Assembly: GCA_019638615.1 (NCBI GenBank)
Contig: JAHBTL010000007.1
Coordinates: forward strand, 1 to 64,000
Length of the DNA stretch: 64,000 nt
Reading direction: 5' to 3'
Source of the DNA: Chitinophagaceae bacterium
GTDB taxonomy: Bacteria > Bacteroidota > Bacteroidia > Chitinophagales > Chitinophagaceae
The notes beneath the pieces were generated by a model. The model ran no database searches. It saw only the letters and a program-made list of their open reading frames with translations, and was not told where the DNA came from. The translations under genes were made by a program, and so were the position numbers. Shown piece after piece: positions 44,800 to 53,838 of this stretch. Position 1 is the stretch's first letter, and every line of letters starts with the position of its first letter.

Positions 44800-45882
44800 A
44801 TGAAATTAACCAGACTGTTCAGTTCATTACTACTGCTGATTGTTACACAGGTTTCGTTTTCGCAAGACCTTGATAGTCTTCTTTTGAAGAACTACCGGCC
44901 CAGGTCGGTTTATAATATCCCGGTATCCAGAGTGGAAAGGGCAAAGTTCCCGGTAACTGATATGCATTCTCATAACTCATACGCAAAAAGTGTGGATGAG
45001 ATCAAAGCGTGGATCGGCCTGATGGATCAGTATGGAATAGATAAAGTAGTGATCCTTACACAATCAACGGGCGCCCGTTTCGATTCCATTTACAAGGTAT
45101 ACAGCCCATACCTCAACCGTTTTGAGCTGTGGTGCGGGTTTGATTATACAGGATACCAGGAGCCCGGCTGGGGAGCGGTGGCAGTAAAGGAACTGGAACG
45201 ATGTGTTAAGGTTGGCGCCCGCGGTGTAGGAGAGTTGGGCGACAAGGGGCTGGGAGAAGTGTTTTCGGAACCGGTACCCGGCTATGGGATGCACCCCGAT
45301 GACCAGAGATTACAGCCGCTGTATCAAAAATGCGCTGAGCTGAAAATTCCCGTGAGCATTCATGTGGCAGATCCGATCTGGATGTATGAACCTATGGACT
45401 CAACAAACGACGGTTTAATGAATGCTTATAAATGGAGATTGGATAAAACAAAACCCGGCTTCAGGGGGCATGAAGAAATGATTAAAACTTTGGAGAATGT
45501 GGTAAGGTCAAACCCCAAAACAACTTTTATTGCCTGCCATCTTGCCAATAGTGAAAATGATTTTTCTGTTTTGGGGAGACTGCTTTCAACATACAGCAAT
45601 TTGTATACAGACCTGGGCGCCCATTTTGCTGAAATTGCTCCTATTCCCAGGGCTTCTGCTGCTTTTTTGGAGAAACACGCGGATAAAGTGGTATATGGCA
45701 CGGATTATCATCCTACAAAGATCGAGTATGAAACTACTTTCAGGATACTGCAAACCGCTGATGAACATTTTTATGCTACGGAGCATTTCGGGTACCATTG
45801 GCCCTTACACGGGCTTAATTTAAGCGACAGCGCATTGAAAAAGATATATGGCGGGAATGCATTGAAAATATTGAAAAAGTAA
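44800..45882 (+). CDS. Amidohydrolase_2-family metal-dependent hydrolase, secreted
   Basis: From the ATG at 44800 the protein has 360 residues and a clean signal peptide (ending S-F-S-Q near 22). The longer reading to 44632 would overlap the deacetylase gene and lacks a signal, so I rejected it. Metal ligands are D-M-H-S-H (H56, H58), H188 in I-H-V-A-D, H247 in C-H-L-A-N and D302 in G-T-D-Y-H. Relatives include decarboxylases, lactonases and hydrolases; substrate is unknown. It is the last gene of the plus-strand PUL. Confidence 0.87.
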   Translation: MKLTRLFSSLLLLIVTQVSFSQDLDSLLLKNYRPRSVYNIPVSRVERAKFPVTDMHSHNSYAKSVDEIKAWIGLMDQYGIDKVVILTQSTGARFDSIYKVYSPYLNRFELWCGFDYTGYQEPGWGAVAVKELERCVKVGARGVGELGDKGLGEVFSEPVPGYGMHPDDQRLQPLYQKCAELKIPVSIHVADPIWMYEPMDSTNDGLMNAYKWRLDKTKPGFRGHEEMIKTLENVVRSNPKTTFIACHLANSENDFSVLGRLLSTYSNLYTDLGAHFAEIAPIPRASAAFLEKHADKVVYGTDYHPTKIEYETTFRILQTADEHFYATEHFGYHWPLHGLNLSDSALKKIYGGNALKILKK

Positions 45883-46352
45883 CAGGAAATGTCTTACCGT
45901 GAGTTTTGCGTCTTAGGTTAGGAAAGCATATTTCACGCAACGTGGGCAATGGGGCCAAGTCCGCAAAGAAGCATTCGTTGTGAACGCTGCTCCGCTGTAA
46001 ACGCCGCGAGAAAACTATTGATGAAATATGTATATCTGCTTGCAGCAGGCAAGCTTATTACATTTCGTTTCAATGATTGGCAGGTACTAACTTTAACCGT
46101 CTCATCATTGAAGCTAATAAAGTTGTACTATTATTAACTATGTGTTACTAAGGTTTAAAGAAGACCTTATATTGCAAGCTGTATTCTCTGATATCCGGGA
46201 TATTTGGTTAAGTGCTTTGGTGTATATCCCATGTTTCGCAGGTGTGCCTGCCCGGCTAATTTGAATGCACCCCAATAAATTGCTTTATTAAAAAAATGCC
46301 CGGCAGTAGGTAAGCCTGCTATCACCAACTGCTTTCAGGCTTCCGGTATATT
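45883..46352. other. Non-coding gap between convergent PULs, with a dispersed microrepeat
   Basis: About 45930-45972 resembles the GCAAAG/CGCAAC tract at 1999-2033. Bases 45986-46005 share 16 of 20 positions with 62710-62729 (core GCTGCTCCGCT). The rest shows no gene. Frames opposite the pseudogene at its right end may hold further decayed sequence. Confidence 0.4.
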
Positions 46353-46877
46353 TCATTTTAGTAACAGAAAAATTCTCCCCGATTTGAAAACAAAAAGCCC
46401 GTACCATTCTCCTTTGATACTTTTCAAAGGCCCTTCGGGAACATAAATAAGGCAACTGTCTTTCTCTATATTTTTTAAGCCATTGGCCGACCGCCAGGCC
46501 TTGCCGGCGTATATGCCTTTATCTACTATCGAAGTCATTCCTTCAATCGCATAAAATAAGTTCCCGTCGGAAATCGTGGCACATTCAGGTCGTTTGGTAA
46601 TGGCATCTGTATTCACTTCCCTTTGAGGAACAATGGTTTTACCATTATCCATACTTTTTAAGCCCCCATGAAAATAGATCCTACCGTCGGATGTTTTAAA
46701 GCTCCGGATCCATTTTCCATTATTAAGGCTGTCAACAGCACCAATATCAGTAATAACCGATTCCTGATTGTGGTATCCGGCTCCGGGTCCTGGCTCCGAT
46801 CTTTTAGTATTGCACTACGCAATACAAACAACAACGATCAGCCCGGCGAAAACAACGCTGCCAATTCTTTTTTTCAT
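46353..46877 (-). pseudogene. Broken sialidase-like lipoprotein gene
   Basis: On the minus strand an ATG at 46877 opens a lipoprotein-like signal (M-K-K-R-I-G-S-V-V-F-A-G). Codon 21 is TAG (complement of 46815-46817), directly before the cysteine of what would be the lipobox. The frame then continues for over 150 codons with sialidase-like, Asp-box-style sequence (S-D-G-R-I-Y-F-H-G-G, Y-A-G-K-A-W-R-S), ending at a TGA at 46353-46355. A +2 frame continues sensibly (N-F-S-V-T-K-M-K-Y) toward 46290, suggesting a frameshift as well. It would be the last gene of the minus-strand PUL. Confidence 0.6.
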
Positions 46878-46905
46878 TGATTGTGCTTTATTGCTCCTGC
46901 TCATC

Positions 46906-48732
46906 TCAGGGCTTCTCCACTGTAATACTAAAAACACCCCAGGTTACATTTCTTTTAATGGTTTTCCATTCCTTTACTTCATAACATGCCAGGAACCGGA
47001 TCACATGTCCGGGCGGACAATCTTTGGAAATACGGATAAGGGATGAAAGCGCATAACCGTCGCCCCATTTATCCGGTTGCAGGTCGTCGTGCAATTGTTC
47101 GTTTTCAACATATGGGTCATCATAATACAACCTGGTACGGTGGCTTTGCTGATAGATCATGATGGTTTCACCGGGCTCTGCTATATTGTTACCATTCCCG
47201 CTGCCGAAAATTTCACTATCACCGTCATCAATACCAATTTCTGTAAACTCCGGTACATCATACCATACGGGAATATCTATTTCATTGTTCCAGGTTTTTC
47301 CTTTTTCATCTTTTATCACAACATTAAATCGTATGCTGAAAGGAGCGCCATCTTTTACAGGTTCAACGGCCGCAATAATATTGAAATCGGCAGGCATCCA
47401 TGCAGCGCCTCCGCTTTCAATATTACCGGCACTTGTTACCGGGTTACTAACACTTACACCCTGCGCTGAAGTGCTCACGGATACTGTGAGCTTACGACCT
47501 GTACTTCCGCCCTTGTTCAATAACATGAGCCTGAGCATACTTTCTTTGTTATGCAGCAGGAAGGTTGAACTGTTATTCACCTTGTACCCTACAGCAATTA
47601 TTTCGGGCGCTGATCTTGTGTGTATGATACCAAATTGATGTTGTCTGCCATCGGTTTTGAATCGCAGCCTGCCGCCCTGATCGGTTGTAATGCTCGTTGT
47701 TTTTGTTGTTTGCTCCGAAACATCGTAGTCCAGCAGTGCATATGCAGTATTGGGTTTATATACTGGAGGAGTAAGAACAGTAATATTTACGTCTGGAATA
47801 ACAGGTCCGTCTGGTTGCCACCGGCGGGTATAAATGCTAAGTCCTGCTTCTGTCACGTTTTCCATTACAATATATCCCGGTTCCTTCAAATTACTGTTCA
47901 CTTCATATCCCCATACAGTAAAGTTCGGGTACAGGTCGGCGTGATGCCAGCGCTCGGGTAATGGCAATGGTTGCCGGAAAGCTTTCAGCACAAAATCAAA
48001 AGCATCCCTGAACTCGTTAAACTTCAGCTCATGTGTTCCGGGGTATTCCCGGTATTCATAATCAAGACCAGCTTCCCGTTGTGCCGCTGTATGTACTTCT
48101 TTGTTCAGGTAATGGAGTTCTTCACCTTCGCCACCGCCCTGGAACCGGAGCTTTACACCCAGGAGGTTCTTAAACATAAAACGGGTTTGATAGAGTGTAT
48201 GATTTTTGGGATAACCCACAAAAAATTCAGGAGATCCTTTTGAGCTGACTGCGGCACATACAAGATGAGGATATTTGCCTGCGAGCAAAAAAGCCATGAA
48301 CCCACCCATACTATGACCAATTACAGCACGGTGATCCCGGTCTGCTAAAGTACGGTAGCTGCTATCTATATGATTTACGAATTCCGGGAAATAATCTTTG
48401 AATTGTATTTCATAATTAATATTGGAATGATACCCCGTGTTGTAAGGGCGTTTGTCAGCAGGAACGGACCTTCCGTTCCATGCCACCAATATAACAGATG
48501 CCCTGTTCACCATTGTTTGCAGGCTATCGAAATAAAACTTTTCTGTATCCTGGTTGCCATGGAGGTAATAGATCACAGGGAATCTTTGTTGCGATCGCTC
48601 GTAGCGTTCCGGCAGGTAAATGCGATACGGTTTTACGGCTTTAAATACGCTGCTGTAATGACTGGTATCCAGTTGTGCCCACCCATCAACTGTTGATATC
48701 GCAAAAACCAGTATTAAGATAATTCTATTCAT
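46906..48732 (-). CDS. CE1/esterase-D-like secreted esterase with C-terminal beta domains
   Basis: From the ATG at 48732 the protein has 608 residues with a signal peptide (ending G-W-A-Q at 20). The alpha/beta-hydrolase domain (about 30-290) has the Y-Y-L-H-G-N oxyanion region, the nucleophile S141 in G-H-S-M-G-G and a likely catalytic histidine in G-T-H-E-L. Two or more beta-sandwich regions follow to the end. Such enzymes remove acetyl or feruloyl groups from polysaccharides. An ATG at 48756 would add eight residues before the signal. Confidence 0.85.
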   Translation of the reverse strand: MNRIILILVFAISTVDGWAQLDTSHYSSVFKAVKPYRIYLPERYERSQQRFPVIYYLHGNQDTEKFYFDSLQTMVNRASVILVAWNGRSVPADKRPYNTGYHSNINYEIQFKDYFPEFVNHIDSSYRTLADRDHRAVIGHSMGGFMAFLLAGKYPHLVCAAVSSKGSPEFFVGYPKNHTLYQTRFMFKNLLGVKLRFQGGGEGEELHYLNKEVHTAAQREAGLDYEYREYPGTHELKFNEFRDAFDFVLKAFRQPLPLPERWHHADLYPNFTVWGYEVNSNLKEPGYIVMENVTEAGLSIYTRRWQPDGPVIPDVNITVLTPPVYKPNTAYALLDYDVSEQTTKTTSITTDQGGRLRFKTDGRQHQFGIIHTRSAPEIIAVGYKVNNSSTFLLHNKESMLRLMLLNKGGSTGRKLTVSVSTSAQGVSVSNPVTSAGNIESGGAAWMPADFNIIAAVEPVKDGAPFSIRFNVVIKDEKGKTWNNEIDIPVWYDVPEFTEIGIDDGDSEIFGSGNGNNIAEPGETIMIYQQSHRTRLYYDDPYVENEQLHDDLQPDKWGDGYALSSLIRISKDCPPGHVIRFLACYEVKEWKTIKRNVTWGVFSITVEKP

Positions 48733-48760
48733 CTGTAAAAGATATGTCGGTAACACAGGT

Positions 48761-50995
48761 TTATTTTCTGAGCAAGATCGTTAAAGCTGTGTCGCGGCCG
48801 AGTTGAACAATTTTGCTAATGCCGCCACATTGTATGGTGTAAGGCGATGATTGTTTCTTTATATTATCATTCACCCTGTATTCAGGAAGATTTACTTCAA
48901 TGCTGCCTTGCAGCGTTGTTCTCCCCCGGAAAACTTCCGTTTTATCAGCATCTGTAATAATTACCTCCATTCCTGCAGCAGCTTCATTTTGCCTGTTCTT
49001 AACACGCAGCATTAATTTCCAGTTTACAGAATAAGAATGGTCTTTCCCTTCCACATGAATGGTAAAACGATCGTTGATCACCTCGTTGGAGGCTAGTTCA
49101 ACATTTTTGGCTATACAATCCCCGCAACCGCCAAAACCCATCCTGAAAGGTGTAAAATCCGGTAATGCACCGGGTGATTTAATGATGATATTGTCGAAAA
49201 TTTTTGTATTGATGGTCCCCCCATACTTACCCGCTATCCAGACTGCAGGTACATTGCTTGTTATCCTGTTGTTGTAAAAATTACCGCCAAAACCTTTGGT
49301 TCCGCCGGTAATAAAAAAAGCGGCCGCCAGTGCTTTGGATGCAGGAGCTGTATGTTCAATTACGATATCGTTGCCGAATATTTCGTTGTCACCGCCGCTC
49401 GCGCTGTAAAAAAATGCCCATGTCAGCGGAACGTATTCTTCAGGCTCGGGAAAGTTGATCGCCTTTATATAGATCCTGTTGTTGTACACACGATTGCCGA
49501 AAGCCCCATTGGAAGCGCCGGGCAAAGCCCGGTAATCTGCAATGCGAATGGCATTGGCGCTGTATTCTTCCCGCCCGTATTCACAGGTGGGGGGAGAGGA
49601 TTGCACGCGAATAATGTTGTTGAAAATGTCGATGTATTTACGTGTGTATATTTCGATGCCAGATCCTCTCTGCGGCTCAATCCTGTTATCAAAAATTTTT
49701 GAGCTGTCGCCCATAGCCATTATACTGTAATGATTGGTGACCGACTGGTTATTAACGAAGTAATTATGATGGATGTCTGAATGTTTGCCTTTGAATACAA
49801 GACATCCCTGTCCGCCAAAAAATTCAGAAAAAGAAACTTCAGAAGCCTGTGTACCTCTCAGGTCTACTGCATAAAAGTTACTGCCATGCCGGTTAATGAT
49901 AAAGGGATTTTCCACCTCGAACCTGCAGTTAACAATAGTAGCCTGTAGCACATCAACGGCAGTAGTATTGATTCCCGAAGTTTTAAACAAAACATTGCTC
50001 AAAATAATTTTTACTTCATCGGCAGTAGATTGTATTCCCCATGAAATAGCTCCTTTGGTTGCATTTTCTATACTGCCATTTTTGATAACCACATTACCAC
50101 CGCCTTTTACTACCGGGATGCCCTTTGCAGGAATCCCTTTTTTTACATCTGCTGTGTAATCAAAAAATGCGGTGAAGGCTGAGTTGTATAAATGATCGTT
50201 GTGGCCATTTGCATACGTTTGATCCACTATACCCACACCCACATCAAAAGCCGGGCGGATATCTATTTCATCAATCAAACAATCTGTATCGGCTCTTATT
50301 CTCATCCGGTATTTTGCTGCAGGCAATTTGTTCAGGTGTGCATAAATGAACCCACCGCCCAGTCTCGGGCTTCTTTTTTCCACCGAAGCACTTTCCATCG
50401 TAGTGTCTCTGTATTGCGTAATGCAGCTTACCTCATTTCCCTTTTCATCTTCCACAAATATGCTTAGTTTCATTTCATTGCGTAAATCGCCTTTCATCAG
50501 GGAGTCACCAAAATGCCTGCCGGTGATACCGCACATGGCTATATACGAGCGGTTGGCAACCGGTAATTCGATGTACTCCGACCTGATCTCATCACCTTTC
50601 TGTAAGCTCAACAGCTTGTCTCCCACAAATACATGCACATCAGCGGTGTTCATTACCTTAGCACCGGGGGCCTTTGATATATCCCAGTCTTTTAACCCTT
50701 CCTCAAAACCACTGTTTGGAATATGGTTGTATTTACCATCTGCATACCTGATGGTATAGCCGTTCAGATCAAGGGTAACATCTTTCCCTAAAAAAATGGC
50801 TGAACGATCGGAGGTAATATCATTCACCAGGATATACGTTTTGCCGGGTTCGCTATAATTTCCGGGGGCAGAAACCGGTATCTCGCCTGCCTCTGGCGTC
50901 CGGTGAGTAACAGGTTTGAATTGTCCAAAGCAAACATTTACGGACAACAGTAAACCCGTTACAAAAATTTTATAAGTTGTTTTTAATACCATCAC
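48761..50995 (-). CDS. Secreted right-handed parallel beta-helix protein
   Basis: The 744-residue protein has a signal peptide. A pectate-lyase-like N-terminus follows (L-V-N-D-I-T-S-D-R-S-A-I-F-L, then V-T-L-D-L-N-G-Y), an inserted beta domain, and many N-x-I/F-x-N parallel helix turns. A C-terminal Ig-like part ends it. No catalytic set can be assigned. Parallel beta-helices occur in lyases, hydrolases and epimerases. The start ATG overlaps the stop of the transglutaminase-like gene by 4 bp (ATGA type). Confidence 0.8.
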   Translation of the reverse strand: MMVLKTTYKIFVTGLLLSVNVCFGQFKPVTHRTPEAGEIPVSAPGNYSEPGKTYILVNDITSDRSAIFLGKDVTLDLNGYTIRYADGKYNHIPNSGFEEGLKDWDISKAPGAKVMNTADVHVFVGDKLLSLQKGDEIRSEYIELPVANRSYIAMCGITGRHFGDSLMKGDLRNEMKLSIFVEDEKGNEVSCITQYRDTTMESASVEKRSPRLGGGFIYAHLNKLPAAKYRMRIRADTDCLIDEIDIRPAFDVGVGIVDQTYANGHNDHLYNSAFTAFFDYTADVKKGIPAKGIPVVKGGGNVVIKNGSIENATKGAISWGIQSTADEVKIILSNVLFKTSGINTTAVDVLQATIVNCRFEVENPFIINRHGSNFYAVDLRGTQASEVSFSEFFGGQGCLVFKGKHSDIHHNYFVNNQSVTNHYSIMAMGDSSKIFDNRIEPQRGSGIEIYTRKYIDIFNNIIRVQSSPPTCEYGREEYSANAIRIADYRALPGASNGAFGNRVYNNRIYIKAINFPEPEEYVPLTWAFFYSASGGDNEIFGNDIVIEHTAPASKALAAAFFITGGTKGFGGNFYNNRITSNVPAVWIAGKYGGTINTKIFDNIIIKSPGALPDFTPFRMGFGGCGDCIAKNVELASNEVINDRFTIHVEGKDHSYSVNWKLMLRVKNRQNEAAAGMEVIITDADKTEVFRGRTTLQGSIEVNLPEYRVNDNIKKQSSPYTIQCGGISKIVQLGRDTALTILLRK

Positions 50996-51798
50996 CTGTT
51001 ATTTTGTTTGAGCAGGTTTATACCATAAGGCGTCATCAAAAGAAAAGGAAGTATCCATATCACCCAATAAGAAAATTTTTCAAACCCTCCGTCTATCGTG
51101 TAAATGTATTTACGGTTCCCGAAAATTTCCGTCATCAGGTCTGTCGTATACGGATCTTTAGCTTCTTTGTAATACAGTTCCGCCATGTTAGCATAAGCTG
51201 CCCCTGCCAGTTCGGGGTTAGCTGTAATAGCTGCTGTATCATACGGTATGTAGTAACCAAAATCGGGGTCAAGTATGTATGTCGTAGTATCGTTCAGCTC
51301 TGCACGTACTACCACATGCCTGCCACCCACATCCATCAGTTCAGCTTTAATGCCATTGTCAAGCAACACACCCTTTACTACGGTGGAGTGGGAGGAGCAA
51401 AGCCCTACGCCTCTTTCTAGGTTCTTTTTATAGTTGGCAAATTCATACCGTTCATATTTTTGAGGATTGATAAACGAAGCTGTATACAAAATATAATTTT
51501 CCCAGGCGGGCACGCGCATGTGATACTTTTCAATTCCTTCCCTTTTCCAGTAGTGTGCAAATCCATCGTTCACTACCTTATTGATCCTGATGGCAAAGGC
51601 TTCGTTCGATTCATTTTCTTTACGCACCAGTTGCTTTTTTATTTCCGGGTAAGGAATGGTTACATCATTGAGGCGGTTTTTGATCGTTTTCTCAAGTGTA
51701 TACAGCTCGGGATTGCGCATGGTTTTAAATAAGCCGATAATATTTACCAGCAGTAAAAAAACACCGAGAATAAATAAGATTTTTTTTATGGTTCTCAT
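50992..51798 (-). CDS. Membrane-anchored transglutaminase-like protein
   Basis: The 268-residue protein has an N-terminal membrane anchor (about 6-23) and a second hydrophobic segment near 245-262. Between them lies a transglutaminase-like core whose triad reads C134 in G-L-C-S-S-H, H161 in G-G-R-H-V-V and D177 in I-L-D-P-D-F. Both ends anchored and the core between them suggests periplasmic action. It is translationally coupled to the beta-helix gene. This is the second transglutaminase-like gene of the window, of a different architecture from the one at 33564. Confidence 0.8.
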   Translation of the reverse strand: MRTIKKILFILGVFLLLVNIIGLFKTMRNPELYTLEKTIKNRLNDVTIPYPEIKKQLVRKENESNEAFAIRINKVVNDGFAHYWKREGIEKYHMRVPAWENYILYTASFINPQKYERYEFANYKKNLERGVGLCSSHSTVVKGVLLDNGIKAELMDVGGRHVVVRAELNDTTTYILDPDFGYYIPYDTAAITANPELAGAAYANMAELYYKEAKDPYTTDLMTEIFGNRKYIYTIDGGFEKFSYWVIWILPFLLMTPYGINLLKQNNR

Positions 51799-51816
51799 AT
51801 CTCAACTTTTCTATAG

Positions 51817-53727
51817 TTATTTAAATGGAGAAGCCAGGTAGTCTTCGATATCCTGCCAATGATCAAGCATGATCTTTCTTTTTTTCTTTAGCTGCAGTAT
51901 AATATCCGGACCCAGCATAAAACGGTCTTCATATACCCTGTTTTTACTGTATACCAATAATTCAAGTCCTCCGTTTTCCAGCAGCCGGATCAGCTCCGCG
52001 GTATTATCCAGTTCATCACGCATAATATTGTTAAATGGAATAAAATCCGGGTGCCCTGTCCAGGAGGGATCTTTATCGGGGCGGTGTACCGGACCGTTAA
52101 GCGCCACACCATCACGGTCACGAATAGCCTGGGCGGCGGAGAAATTAGCGCAGCTTCGCATAACTGAAGCGTATATGCGCAGTGATATGGCCATCCGCTT
52201 AAAAAAGTCCTTCCTGATTGCAACGGCGTCTACCTTATCAAATAAATCCGCTGAGACCTTTAGCCGTCTTACAAAGTTGTTAACAACTTCGGGTGCCACT
52301 GATGCCCTGCCGCCATGCACATCCATATAGTCCATCCTGGCTTCCTGCTCAGAAACATTAAAAATATAAGGCAGGAAATAAGATTCTTCAGCTACGGATA
52401 AGCGTTGGGGCGCAATGACCAGCGGGCGGTTGATCAGCCGTTCTGTTACGCCCCAGTACAAAGAATGTACTCGCGGAAAAGTAGAAGATTTGTAAGACAT
52501 CGCTTCATCCAATGCTACAAATGCTTTAAAAAGGTCAGCACCTCCCTGGTTATTGCCTGTCCATAGTTCGCTCACCTGCTGTAGTTCCTGCAAGTCGGCG
52601 ATGGATGATCCTCCGGGCACTGCAGGTTCTTTTAATTTTTTTTCGATGATCTGAAAGATCAGTTGTGTAATGTCTGACCGCTCGGCACCCCTGTCGTACG
52701 CAGCACGAAGGCCGATAAAAATGGTGCTGTTCTTTTTTTCACCAATATTTCGCAACTGCCTTACCAATGCAGCCGGGTTGATAATACCTGTTACGGGGTA
52801 CACGCTGCTTAATGTACCGCCGGTGTTAATGATCTCCCGCTCTGCGTTACCTTGGAAATAGCAATTTTCAGGAAGATATTTTTCAATATCCGCCCGCTCT
52901 GCTTCAGAAAAATTGGAAGAGCCTGCATCCATATAGATGGAAAGCGCTTTGCCGGTTTTATTGGCGCCTTCCTTATAGGCATCCATCAGCATCTTTACTC
53001 TTTCGCCCATGCTGAAATGTTTACAGGCAGCAGGCCCGTTAGGCCCTGAATACAACCAGTCTGCCCAGCAAATACCGGCTCCGGCATCGTTGGTTTTAAA
53101 AGTGAGGGTAGTGATCTCCGGTACTGCTTTTAACATCTCCGCCATCATGGATGTGTACATCTCCCGGGTTTCTTTTACCGAAACACAGGGCGCAAAAGCC
53201 TTTTCTGCGCTGCGCCTGGGATGATCTACCCTTGGACCTAACATTGCAGGATAAGCGTCGAAAAATGCAGCGGGCATAAAATTAGGCTCATATCCCATGA
53301 AAGCGCCCTCCAGCCCGTATTCGCGCAGGATTTTTGCTTTGTCAAGCATTAGCTGGCGGTTCTTTTTTATAAACTCTGCCGGTATAAAGGGAGCCAGCTT
53401 TGCATCGGGGAAAAATTTGAACGGTGTTGGATTACTGCTGGCGTATTCATGCCAGGAACTTCCTTTTGCAGGTATTTCATGAAAGCTTTTATCTGCCAGT
53501 GCAGCAATGTTGATCTTCACCTTGCCGTATGGTTTCAAAGTGGCAGCCTGCCTGGCAATTTTACGGAACTCATCCAGGTCATTAACAGGTGTGTGAATGA
53601 TAAAGACCCGTCCTTCTTCTGTCTTTTGAACAGTAATTTTTTTATTAGGGACCGGAGGGTTTGCCTGTATCATGCAAGGCAAAAGCAATACCCATAAAAA
53701 CCGGTGGTAAAAGAAACGCACGCTCAT
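51817..53727 (-). CDS. Secreted protein of unknown function, possible glycoside-hydrolase-like barrel
   Basis: I do not recognise this 636-residue protein. From the ATG at 53727 it has a signal peptide (hydrophobic core L-W-V-L-L-L-P). Features include G-Y-E-P-N-F near 150, alternating beta/alpha pattern with E and D at strand ends (T-F-K-T-N-D-A-G, I-Y-M-D-A-G-S-S), and a helical C-terminal 200 residues. That is compatible with a TIM-barrel hydrolase, perhaps distantly alpha-glucuronidase-like. It lies directly after SusD and before the transglutaminase-like gene. Confidence 0.65.
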   Translation of the reverse strand: MSVRFFYHRFLWVLLLPCMIQANPPVPNKKITVQKTEEGRVFIIHTPVNDLDEFRKIARQAATLKPYGKVKINIAALADKSFHEIPAKGSSWHEYASSNPTPFKFFPDAKLAPFIPAEFIKKNRQLMLDKAKILREYGLEGAFMGYEPNFMPAAFFDAYPAMLGPRVDHPRRSAEKAFAPCVSVKETREMYTSMMAEMLKAVPEITTLTFKTNDAGAGICWADWLYSGPNGPAACKHFSMGERVKMLMDAYKEGANKTGKALSIYMDAGSSNFSEAERADIEKYLPENCYFQGNAEREIINTGGTLSSVYPVTGIINPAALVRQLRNIGEKKNSTIFIGLRAAYDRGAERSDITQLIFQIIEKKLKEPAVPGGSSIADLQELQQVSELWTGNNQGGADLFKAFVALDEAMSYKSSTFPRVHSLYWGVTERLINRPLVIAPQRLSVAEESYFLPYIFNVSEQEARMDYMDVHGGRASVAPEVVNNFVRRLKVSADLFDKVDAVAIRKDFFKRMAISLRIYASVMRSCANFSAAQAIRDRDGVALNGPVHRPDKDPSWTGHPDFIPFNNIMRDELDNTAELIRLLENGGLELLVYSKNRVYEDRFMLGPDIILQLKKKRKIMLDHWQDIEDYLASPFK

Positions 53728-53838
53728 ATTGTGAAAATGTTGGCAGTACAGCACTCCGGCCAGCCTGGTATACAACAGGTGTAGATATACATTTACCGGC
53801 TGTCCGGGCGCTATACAACAGTGATCGTTTGTTATTGA

